From Reticulitermes lucifugus (taxonomy: Eukaryota; Arthropoda; Insecta; Blattodea; Rhinotermitidae): 36,463 bases of DNA. Under the pieces are notes generated by a model. It saw only the letters and a program-made list of their open reading frames with translations, was not told the DNA's origin and did not search any database. The DNA is taken from contig JAKCWW010004373.1 in assembly GCA_026260175.1 (NCBI GenBank), forward strand, positions 1 through 36,463. Reading direction: 5' to 3'. A program made the position numbers and the translations under genes. Shown piece after piece: positions 10,511-19,305 of the stretch; within the stretch, counting starts at the first letter, position 1, and every line of letters begins with the position of its first letter.

Positions 10511-11005
10511 CAGAGTCCTTCTTGAGAAGCTAACAGGTCTTCAGCTAGTTAGGAAATTCCCAGCATTTTATGGCTCCCGAAGGTTCATTACCGCATTCAC
10601 AAGAGCCCACCACCAGTCCCTGTCCTGAGTCAGATCAATACAGTCCATGTACCTCTATCACATCTCTTGAAGATCAATTTTAATATTGTCCTCCCGTCTA
10701 CGCCTGGGTCTTCCAATTGGTCTCCTTCTCTCAGGTTTGCCCACCAAAATACTGTATGCAACTCTCCTCTCCCCCATACGTGCTGCGTGCCCCACCCATC
10801 TCATTCGTCTTGATTTGATTAACCGAATAATATTTGGGAGTACAGATCATAAAGTTCCTCGTTATGTAGTCTTTTCCACTCCCCTATTACCTTGTCCCTC
10901 TTAGGCCCAAATATCTTCCTCAGTACCCTATTCTCGAACACCCTCCGCCTAAATTCCTCCCTCAATGTGAGCGACCAAGTTTCACACCCATACAAAACAA
11001 CAGGA
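10511..11005 (-). mobile_element. 5'-truncated LINE, C-terminus and 3' end
   Basis: The minus strand starts in the motif PVVLYGCETWSLTLREEFRR, continues VFENRVLRKIFGPKRD and EWKRLHNEELYDLYS, and then loses frame by one base near 10830. After the frameshift it reads [40 protein letters not shown], two stops, then [19 protein letters not shown] and a stop. This is the region after the reverse transcriptase domain of a common insect LINE. The 3' untranslated part ends CTTCTCAAGAAGGACTCTGCT at 10511, a terminus shared with the copies at 16.6 and 22.1 kb. The rest of the element is missing, as expected from incomplete reverse transcription. Open frames overlapping on the plus strand are antisense shadows. 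Confidence 0.9.
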
Positions 11006-11769
11006 AAATGCAATGTTGGGTCTTGCAGGAGAAATTGCAATTCCTTGATTTTGCCTTTTGTTTTCGAAAGGTCATGCAGGTCTGTGAAGTTGTTATTTGT
11101 GCTAATGACGGCGAGATTTGTGCTGCAACATCGAACTTCACTGTTAATCGGAAAAGGCACTTATAGAACATGCGCAGTCATCAAACCAGTTTTAAAATGC
11201 AGTAGAAACACATTCACTGAAAAGGTTATCCATAAATCCGTGTTGGAAACAACTCGATGAATTGTTCCAACTTTACTGTTCATGGTTGCCGCTTCTGTAG
11301 TTTCATTCCGGTTTCTTCTTTTATGTATTTCTTGTACTTCTATTGCGGTGTCATGAAATAGTGTTAACTTGTAAAACAGTTCATTCCTGTTATATGTTTT
11401 ATGCTTTCCTTTTACGGAGCGTAATAGGGAGGTCTTGTTTATTTCTAAATCCGCCCAGATTTCGAAGTTGTATTATTCGATGGTCTGCTTTAAATGTTGC
11501 CCGTCAGATTTGAAATACAGGCTAAAATTAGTCCTCAACAATTTCCACGTTCTTTCCAGTTCAACATTCAGAATTTTTTCCCATTCGGATTTATGTAACT
11601 GACGAACATGAAAAAAACTATTTAAGTAAACGAAGAAATCAACTGTTTTCGTAACTTAAAAAAGGTAATATTTTATTTATAGAATTATAGATTAATAGAA
11701 GGTGGTAAATCGTGCTAATGTTGAGTGCGTCGAATGTGACAGAACTGTGACGAATAACGGCCGAGATGG
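11006..11769. other. unrecognised AT-rich stretch
   Basis: No repeat or gene is recognised. Open frames entering from the LINE end near 11160-11260. Confidence 0.4.
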
Positions 11770-11796
11770 CATATATATATATATATATACACACAT
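11770..11796. repeat. AT/AC dinucleotide microsatellite
   Basis: About ten AT units followed by ACACACA. Confidence 0.95.
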
Positions 11797-12239
11797 ATCC
11801 CACTGAACTACGTCACAAACGCCGCCTCACAAATCCCTTCCTTTCTAACCATTCATCATCACATCTGTACCTCGCGGGATTTGAGACTCCCACGGCTGTT
11901 ACTCTGAAGCATACAGACTTCTAGAATGTGACGTCTTGTAGCTTTGTAGAAATTTACCTACGATTCGGAGGAACGTGCCGCTTACCTCTTCATGGTAGAA
12001 AAATAGTCCCGCTGAAGCTTCAGAGCTTTACACCATCCCATCTCCCCCTTTACACTGCCAAATATTTTCTTACCTTTTTTCTATCTTGACCCATTTCTTC
12101 TCAGCCTCTTCTCTGGCCTCTCTCTTTTCTCCCATCTCCTAATCGCGTTCTTTTCCATTTTCACACTTCAGGAATCGAATCCTTTTCTCCCGTCCCCATA
12201 CCTTATCTTTCTCTTTCTGGTGCGCTTTAAATGCTCTGC
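11797..12239. other. pyrimidine-rich unrecognised stretch
   Basis: At 12027-12220 the plus strand is C/T-rich (TCTCCCCCTT, CTCTCTTTTCTCCC). A minus open frame (12139-12336) results from this bias plus the family B repeat and is not a gene. Confidence 0.4.
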
Positions 12240-12325
12240 CCTGAAGATGGAGGCAACACCGTCGTCCTAAACGTCTATAAAACTCTGCCAAGTTGCGCGA
12301 CGTCACATCCGATAACACCGTGTTC
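12240..12325 (+). repeat. dispersed repeat family B with hammerhead-like head
   Basis: CCTGAAGATGGAGGCAACA, then GTCGTCCTAAACGTCTATAA, then CTGCCAAGTTGCGCGACGTC and ACATCCGATAACACCGTG. It lines up with the copies at 4.7, 8.9 and 26.3 kb. The antisense reading (RRLGRRCCLHLQGR) resembles phrases seen in many mis-predicted insect proteins. I consider that reading secondary to the repeat. Confidence 0.55.
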
Positions 12326-12442
12326 TTAATTGTCACCGGAAGAAACCCATCTCACGAGGCAGTTGTGTAATATTGATTGGTTAATATGGGATAAATTTTT
12401 AAGAAAATGTGGTGACAAAGTTTAATAAACTCTATATGCAGT

Positions 12443-12796
12443 GAGAACTAATTGTCTTCTGAACTTTGTCCATTGTCCGGATAAAATATAAAAATGTAAA
12501 ATAACGACGTTTCGGAAGCTGGTTCTTCTTCCGTCTTCAGGTCAATTTTTAATGCTTATTTATCTGTTATCTTCCTCTGACATAACCTAGCCTCAAGTAT
12601 TCTTATAGCTGTGGTTTTACCGGCTGAAGTTGTCCGGTGATTGAGATTAGCTCGGTCTAAGGGACACATCTGTAGTAGATGTCTTCCCTCCCTTCACCTG
12701 AAGACGGAAGAAGAACCAGCTTCCGAAACGTCGTGATTTTATGTTTTTGTATTTTATCCGGACGATGGACAAAGTCCAGACGACAATTAGTTCTCA
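12443..12796. mobile_element. inverted pair of hammerhead-bearing (Penelope-like?) element tails
   Basis: Left arm 12443-12542 and right arm 12697-12796 are about 100 bp each and nearly the same in inverted orientation, with a 154-bp centre. Reading each arm outward: CCTGAAGACGGAAG, then AACCAGCTTCCGAAACGTCG, then an A/T-rich piece with TATTTTATCCGGAC, GGACAAAGT and GACAATTAGTTCTCA. CTGAAGA, the hairpin GGAAG/CTTCC and GAAAC match a hammerhead core with one extra base before the hairpin. The two motifs face outward. Assignment to Penelope-like elements is inferred; no protein remnant is seen. Confidence 0.7.
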
Positions 12797-14161
12797 ATGT
12801 TATATACCATCGTTAGAACCTTTTAGAATTTATCTATATGCAGTATACGAGTATAACACAGAATAATTGTGAAGTCAAATGCCTGTATCTCCTCAACGGA
12901 GTGCTATATTGCTATAATTCTTGCGCCGTTTTAAAGCCCATACGAGTAAACTGACATTTAGTATCGGAAGTGAATGCAGGCCGCAACATTTTGCATACAG
13001 TTCTGCATGGCTGGACGATACAGACTGAACACTTTACCTTAAGGAGTCAGGAGGTACAACGGCATAAGTATCTGGAATTTTGGTTATGATCGGTACACTT
13101 CGTCTTTGGCCAACAGTCACATGACGTAAAATGGGGACTTGGCGGAGGCCATTCTGTTGGCTCTCGACGCCCAATCCACATACCAAGAAAGTAGCAGTGT
13201 ATCGTAAACTGAATGCCATATTGCTACTATACTAACACTTTTTTAAATACTATATACTACTATTTTTATGACCAGTTTGGCAGTAGGTATTTAGCTTCTG
13301 TATGTTTGCACTGTATATGCTGCAGGTCCTGATCCAATCCGTCAATCTTGAGAATTGATGTCTCGAAGTAAGGAAGTTGTATGAACTTTTACACGTTTGC
13401 TGTGCGCATCACTAGGTATGCAGTTCACGGTCATAGAAATCTTCCTATATTCGCTAAATTGTCTCTTTGCGTTGATGCAAGGGTTATCATTCATATTGAC
13501 CTGACTGGCATCCTCGTTTTATGCATAGTTCACACGTTGACCAGGGCCTTGAGCCACTACACCAAAGCGCGGTGGGAAATACTTTTAAACCCGCATACGT
13601 TCTGTTTGTCACGTATAGTCGTAGTAAATTAAGACTTACGACAACTCTTGTGAAGTAATATTTAAAGGTAGAGAAATATTATATTCATGCGGGATATCTT
13701 TATTATTCTTAATCATTTAATTACCTTGGAACACTTAAGCTGTGTTTTTATAAATATATCTACTTTTTATTGACTTTGGTGATGGTCGGGTCCTGTGTTT
13801 CCTCGTGTTGGCAATTGTAACAATTTAGTTTACTGGAGGATGCTGTTAGGTGGAATCAAAAACGAACATAAGTATAACGTAGCTTCTAAAACCAAGAAAC
13901 GTAATGCATATTTTCTTGTTAGAGGCTGCCATCACGCAATACAAAGAGAAGATGTGAATAGCCTTGTGATTTATAATTTCTATCATAGTGCATCTCTGCG
14001 GGCTAGCAAGGAGCACACGTTTTAACAGTATTTAGGCAAGTGGTTAACTACAAGACTTCATTTTTAATTTTGAATTTGAGGTAAAGGTCCATCCCTTATA
14101 CGTACAAAGACATATTTGTTGCTTTTTGACTATATCGTAAATTATTATTATATTGGTAAAA
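12797..14161. other. unrecognised AT-rich stretch
   Basis: Open frames of 60-83 codons (13034-13219 minus, 13381-13632 plus, 13795-14025 plus) show no recognised motif. No repeat was seen. Confidence 0.4.
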
Positions 14162-14227
14162 AGAAAAGCAATCCCATTACAGGCTTGGACAGGCCCTTAG
14201 GGTTCCAGGAGGTTGAGGCTCCCAGAT
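14162..14227 (-). mobile_element. SINE 3' end, left member of an inverted pair at the gap
   Basis: The minus strand reads ATCTGGGAGCCTCAACCTCC, then TGGAACCCTAAGGGCCTGTC, then AATGGGATTGCTTTTC. This is the 3' part of the SINE seen complete at 30435-30765. The copy is cut by the N run, so its 5' part is unknown. Confidence 0.8.
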
Positions 14228-14598
14228 NNNNNNNNNNNNNNNNNNNNNNNNNNNNNNNNNNNNNNNNNNNNNNNNNNNNNNNNNNNNNNNNNNNNNNNNN
14301 NNNNNNNNNNNNNNNNNNNNNNNNNNNNNNNNNNNNNNNNNNNNNNNNNNNNNNNNNNNNNNNNNNNNNNNNNNNNNNNNNNNNNNNNNNNNNNNNNNNN
14401 NNNNNNNNNNNNNNNNNNNNNNNNNNNNNNNNNNNNNNNNNNNNNNNNNNNNNNNNNNNNNNNNNNNNNNNNNNNNNNNNNNNNNNNNNNNNNNNNNNNN
14501 NNNNNNNNNNNNNNNNNNNNNNNNNNNNNNNNNNNNNNNNNNNNNNNNNNNNNNNNNNNNNNNNNNNNNNNNNNNNNNNNNNNNNNNNNNNNNNNNNN
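14228..14598. other. assembly gap (371 N)
   Basis: The bases are unknown. The gap sits exactly between two inverted SINE copies, where a hairpin could hinder sequencing or assembly. Open frames that cross it (14116-14812) are artefacts of the N run. The length may be an estimate. Confidence 0.99.
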
Positions 14599-14745
14599 CC
14601 AGGAATATTTCCTGGGGGGTGAAGGCGGCCGGTGCGTAGGGCTGACAACCTTACCACCTTCTAGAAATCTGGGAGCCTCAACCTCCTGGAACCCTAAGGG
14701 CCTGTCGAGGCCACTAATGGGATTGCTTTACCTTTACAATATATT
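14599..14745 (+). mobile_element. SINE 3' part, right member of an inverted pair at the gap
   Basis: It begins CCAGGAATATTTCCTGGGGG, continues GTGAAGGCGGCCGGTGCGTA and GGGCTGACAACC, and ends GGGCCTGTCGAGGCCACTAA and GGGATTGCTTTACC. The order matches the SINE at 30446-30754. The last 50-odd bases are almost identical to the left copy in inverted orientation. The tRNA-like head, if present, lies in the gap. Confidence 0.85.
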
Positions 14746-15300
14746 AAAATTACGTTTTTATGAGGATATTTTATTTGAAAATTCGTTGTACACACGCTAC
14801 ATTCAGCAATAAAAATTTGTTGCGGTTTCAGGACACCTTAAAGCTCGCGTGTCTTCATTTAATTTTATCTCCTTAGGTATGAAGACACCAACATGGGGAA
14901 AATATGCGTGAAAGGTCTACAGAACGTACTCTGTAAAAGTATAACAAGAGAGGCAATGAACGTATAACGTAAAATTGAGGCGCGTTCGCGTAACCAGTGT
15001 TGCTGTGGAAAAACAATAGGTATTACAAATTGTGAGTGTGTGTCTGTAGCCTTAATTATCCAGCGTGCAAAGCGCATGCACCCTATTATATTGCTATCTT
15101 TAGCCTGTCTGGCTGTACCATATTTTTCCACATTATTTCATAAAAGGCACGATTTTCGCAAAAAATGTTACTGAAGATAAATTGTGTGGTTTGATTTTCT
15201 CTGCAATTTTTTTTATAAAAAATTTCTCATTCTAAGAAGAATCCAGCGAGCTATTATCATACATGTACTTACGTCTTCATGTAAAGTACCAGTTATTCTT
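14746..15300. other. unrecognised AT-rich stretch
   Basis: It holds an 88-codon minus open frame (14865-15131) with no recognised motif. Confidence 0.4.
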
Positions 15301-15470
15301 GTCAGATTTTAATAAATCTCGAGTTTTCTCGACACAAGTTCGAAAAATGTTCAAATATCAAATTTTATGAAAATCCGTCCAGAGGGAGCCGAATTGTTCC
15401 ATACGGACGAAGGGGCAGACAGACGTGATGACGCTAATAGTCGTGCCTCGAAATTTTGCGAAGACGCCTA
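15300..15470 (+). repeat. possible dispersed repeat with GAAAATCCGTCCAG motif
   Basis: It contains TTTATGAAAATCCGTCCAGA, followed by ATACGGACGAAGGGGCAGAC and AGACG. Strings of this kind (TGAAAATCSGT followed by GGACAGACAGAC) recur in insect genomes as worn repeat remnants. A similar TTTCATGAAAATCGGTTTAG occurs at 17654-17673 and GTGAAAATCGGCGCAGG at 17798-17814. The family is not identified. Confidence 0.3.
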
Positions 15471-15540
15471 AAAATTACAAATATTACAAGAAAGTTTTAT
15501 AAGACGTATATATCAATCATTTTTAGTGAGAGTTGTTGTT

Positions 15541-15577
15541 GTGTGTGTGTGTGTGTGTGTGTCGCGCGCACACGCAC
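15541..15577. repeat. GT tract joined to CG/CA tract (alternating purine-pyrimidine)
   Basis: Eleven GT units pass directly into CGCGCGCACACGCACA. Both halves alternate purine and pyrimidine, with one phase break at the join. The two halves are partly complementary, so the tract could also form a hairpin. Confidence 0.9.
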
Positions 15578-15900
15578 ATTTTTCTGATGTTTAGAATATT
15601 TCCTATATATCCGTAGAGAAATTAAATTCGGTGATTCTTAGTCGCTTGTTCTCTTAGCTTTACACTTTTAACAAAAAAGTTTGCAATTCTTGGCTCTGTA
15701 GACGCTTTGACAGTAATGTGGCCATTGTTAACTTACGTCCATGCTGTACACTCCTGATGTTGAATGCGTTTCTACAGTAGAACAGATTACGAAAAATGAT
15801 GACCATGCACATTCTGAGGAATGCGAAATATATGAAGGAAAACTCAGGGACCGTAATTCCGTTCGCTACAAATGTCATCTCCGAGAGCTGTAGATTAGCT

Positions 15901-16112
15901 TGCTGTTGAGGATTCAGGTGTTCGCGGTTGTTACGCTTAGTAGCGGGGTTATTGATTCCCGAAGTTTCGAAGGAACGCACTGTCTTAAAGGCTTGAGGAG
16001 TTAACTCATCAAGCCTTGAAGTCGAAGACAGTGCGTTCCTTCGAAACGTCGGGAACCAGTAACGCCACTCAACTCAGTGTAACAACGCGGAACACCTAAA
16101 GCCTCAACAGCA
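15901..16112. mobile_element. long inverted repeat (palindrome) with GAAACGTCGG motif
   Basis: Two arms of about 100 bp meet with almost no spacer at AGGAGTTAACTCATCAAGCC. From the centre outward both arms read CTTGA..., GACAGTGCGTTCCTTCGAAA (the left arm has CTTCGAAACTTCGG), then GGGAA, an ACGC segment, AACAACGCGGAACACC, then CCTCAACAGCA (allowing a few changes). The outward GAAACGTCGG resembles the GAAACGTCG of the 12.4-12.8 kb pair and both arms again face outward, but a clear CTGAWGA core is not present. It is probably a related tail. Confidence 0.7.
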
Positions 16113-16594
16113 GTGCTGGGAATCCTCAAGTCTCGCGCAGTACGAGCTTGCTTTTGTTTCAGGCTGTTGTGGTTTGTATTCTCTGATGTGTTGCTCCCTG
16201 CTAAGCAAATTACAGTCCCAAGGCGTTAATGGAATAATAGCATGGAGTCAACTTCAGCTTCTCGACAGCAGCTATTTTACAGAAATCCTGTTCTTACAGA
16301 TATGACGTGTAGGCAGTAGCATGAAGACCGACTCAGGCAAACACTTGTTGGAGCAGTGCTGCAAGGCCGGGCCTTATTGTGAGTGCTGCAGCATCCCGTG
16401 GCACAGTGACTTTTGTAATTTGTTTTCACGTGCTCCATTGGTAGATGCAGTATGGCTGTACGCCCACTGCTTTCATCAGTGTTTAGATCACAAACACAAA
16501 TTACAGACGTGCAAATACATGCTTGTAGTAGCTGCAGCAACTTCATTAGGAAGTGGTGCATTTGCTGTAAAGTATAAACTAAATAACTCAATGG
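16113..16594. other. unrecognised stretch with overlapping open frames on both strands
   Basis: A plus frame (16321-16611, 96 codons, rich in Cys and His) overlaps a minus frame (16277-16630, 117 codons). Both run into the LINE fragment and neither has a recognised domain or gene signals. This may be an unrecognised repeat. Confidence 0.4.
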
Positions 16595-16870
16595 AGCAGA
16601 GTCCTTCTTGAGAAGCGAACAGGCCCTCACCTTTTCTAGAAATATCCCGCATTATATGGATCCCGGAGTTTCATTACCGCATTCACAACAGCCCGCCAAC
16701 TGTCCCTGTCTTGATCCAGATCAATCGACTCCATGCTTTCATTCCACTTATTTATGATCAATTTTAATATTATCCTCTCATCTACGGTAAGGTCTTCCAA
16801 GTGGTCTCTGTCCCTCAGGTTTCCCCACCACCTCTACCCCCATACGTGTTGCATGCCCCGCCCATATCGT
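16595..16870 (-). mobile_element. 5'-truncated LINE 3' end (same family as 10511-11005)
   Basis: The plus strand AGCAGAGTCCTTCTTGAGAA, then TTTCATTACCGCATTCACAA, then AATTTTAATATTATCCTCTC, GGTCTTCCAAGTGGTCTCTG and GCATGCCCCGCCCATATCG follows the 10.5-kb copy in the same order, with a small internal deletion near 16826 (the GTACGGCC-type segment after TTTCCCCACC). It ends near 16870, so only about 275 bp of the element survive. Confidence 0.85.
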
Positions 16871-18694
16871 TGTAAACTGTAAACGTTAAAGTAATTTTAC
16901 TGTTTCATGTGAGTGGTGTAAAACCACCACTTTTTTCAACTCTTGCTTTGGACAACCTTATATCATGCTGTTGAATTAAGACACGTGTATCATGTTACAC
17001 ATGTCAACTCTGCTGTGTAAGACATTTAAACTACGTTTTTAACACAGTTGGGGGCCTGTCAATACACTCATACGCTCGAAACTTCTTTCTTGTTGCTGTC
17101 ACTAATACATGTTTCTTTGTGCGAGCCATGGTTATTGATCAAACTTAATTTATTGGGCAGGTTCAGTATTGAGTTTTTCTTATGACATACGACATGGATG
17201 CCCATGTTCCTAGTTCAAGTACCGAAAACGTAATTTGTTCCAAGTAATAAAATACAATTTTGTACACAGTTGGGTTCAAATGATAGTTTTCTGGCCTATT
17301 ATACCCTGCAACTTAATAAGTCTTTTTCTGAACAGACTAAACTAACCTGCACGGTGTAAAAACCCAGAAACAGCCATGTGAGAATCACATGACGTGAAAG
17401 CCTGAAAAATTATAAATAGGCTTTATGGTATGCGAAATATCGCCTTGAAGCGCCAAATGGATCCGTAAATTTTTAAAAGTGTAGAAACAAATGTTACGCT
17501 TTTGTACTAAGTCAGAAAATAACGCCTTGTGTGCAGACAATGTTCACTCGTCTGTCCAATCTGTGACCTAGTATCAACGACTAAACCGTCTGTTGGATTC
17601 TCAAAAAATTCGATATACACTTTCTTTGTTGTCATTGTCAAGTAAGTGTGAGTTTCATGAAAATCGGTTTAGTGACAAGGCATAATTATTTAGGGGTTGT
17701 ATGGAATTTGTTCGTATTATCCACATTTGTTTTCCGACTAGGGTAAAATTGAACGTAAGACATGGACACAAATAGTGTTGGGCATTTGCGAATTTTGTGA
17801 AAATCGGCGCAGGAAAGACCATATTCTTCTTACGGAGGTAAAGGAAATTACATTTACGCTGGTATAGTGAAATCATATGTCACATTGAAAGCAAAGAACG
17901 CCTTGCTAAAGTCGGTGTATTCTGTCACGGAGTACACGATTTACAGCCTTGTTTTCCTTTGTTTAATACGGGAAATTAAAATTATCCATGTTCCGTGCTG
18001 TAAAACAAGTCAATATATGTACATGGCGAGGGAAATTAACTTGTAGCTTATTTTTGTTCTATAAATTATAGAAAACTATCAGTATATATAGCATTACTAT
18101 TTATTAATTTTGAAGTAATATTTATCAATGTGCTACAATAATTTCGAAATTTGGCCAGTATTCTGTCTTAAACAGTGACATAGCGAAAGTAATCTGAAAT
18201 CTGAAACTTGTAATTGGAAAAGTGATTTTCAGATGTAAGTGTTCTGGTATTTTGACACTGCCATTGATTTAAGGTATTATGGAAAAAATTTTATTTCTAA
18301 AGTTCATGTTATAATCGTTGGAAAGTTAAAACGTGTAGACGTATTTATTTTAATATAGCCTATATCTGTTCATTTGTACCGTTAGTATTGGTTATGTGCA
18401 CATAGATTATGACTTCAAGTTACATGCTCTTGCATTTAAGGTCTTTACTCGTCTGTTATTTTATCCACGTTGTAGAAATATGTAAGTTTTTACTGAATGT
18501 GTGAGTTCTTTCACTTTCTGCATCACGGTCATGGTAATTGTGTTCCTGCCTTCAGCAGTGTTGCTAATGAGATATGAGGTATGCCTTTCCACACAACCGT
18601 GGAGAGTTAATTGACTGTGAACGTTTCGTGATGTCCAGAGGGACAAAGTGCAGTGGCACATCAATCTAACACAACGAATTTTTTTGTTTTATAT
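16871..18694. other. unrecognised AT-rich stretch
   Basis: Apart from the two TGAAAATCGG-type strings near 17654 and 17798, nothing is recognised. A 73-codon minus open frame (17655-17876) spans those strings and is not considered a gene. Confidence 0.35.
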
Positions 18695-18740
18695 CGTAGC
18701 TACATGTTTCGGCTTAAAGCAAGTCATCATCGGGCTAATA
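18695..18740 (-). ncRNA. hammerhead-ribozyme-like motif (Penelope-like element type)
   Basis: On the minus strand: TTAGC, core CCGATGA (CTGATGA with one T-to-C change), an extra T, hairpin GACTTG...TTAAGCC with one mismatch, GAAAC, then ACATGT, A, and GCTA. The four bases after the predicted cleavage site (GCTA) pair with the TAGC before the core, forming stem I. ACATGT is self-complementary, a minimal stem III that would favour pairing between two molecules. The core mutation suggests reduced or lost activity. Confidence 0.5.
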
Positions 18741-19254
18741 TATCCAAAGTATCTAGAATAATGTTACAAAGTTGCTGTAATTTTTTAAAGAGCGTGTTCA
18801 GATATTTATCCTTTTACACAGGTTTTATTATTTAACAGAGAACGGTGTTATCTTCAAATATAATTGCAACATATCTCGTACGTCATACCGACATAGGTAT
18901 TTACATTCCATTATATATACATCGCCTTCCAGTGGTTTTAATAGAAGACAATATGCAAAACTCGAATTTTAAAAAAACTTTACGTTCATAAATACATTTT
19001 AAATGTTTTAGATTTCGATGGAAGTACTCATATAAAAACAATAATAATCAGTCCAAGTCATTATTTATATCAATCACAGACCGTATAATTATATCTTATT
19101 TGATATATCGATATGGTACAATTTCTGTGTTAAAAATAATATAAAAGTAGAAGTATTGAGTACTCAGAACCTTCTTCAAAACACTGTAGTAGCTTTGAAA
19201 CAGTACTGTGAATAAAGAAGTTTACAAACAACAAATTGCACATATTAGAATAAA
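18741..19254. other. AT-rich interval between two same-strand hammerhead-like motifs
   Basis: Its position between two minus-strand motifs about 560 bp apart suggests a Penelope-like fragment with direct terminal copies, but no reverse transcriptase or GIY-YIG nuclease remnant is visible. Confidence 0.3.
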
Positions 19255-19305
19255 ACACTCCTACATGTTTCGGCTATTGTTTTTAGCCATCTTCAGAGAT
19301 TATCA
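19255..19305 (-). ncRNA. hammerhead-ribozyme-like motif (Penelope-like element type)
   Basis: This is the clearest copy. On the minus strand: AATCT, core CTGAAGA, an extra T, perfect hairpin GGCTA / AAAACAA / TAGCC, GAAAC, then ACATGT, A, and GGAGT. The first three bases after the predicted cleavage site (GGA) pair with TCT before the core (including one G-U pair). ACATGT is again self-complementary. Canonical hammerheads have no base between CTGANGA and stem II, so the extra T is a variant feature shared by all copies here. Downstream TTTTATTC is AT-rich. Confidence 0.6.

Noticed and set aside
10892-11260. 122-codon plus open frame
   Set aside because: It is the antisense of the LINE C-terminus (YGCETW region) extended into unrelated flank.
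14116-14812. Open frames of 168-199 codons on both strands across the gap
   Set aside because: Nearly all their length is N, so the lack of stops is an artefact.
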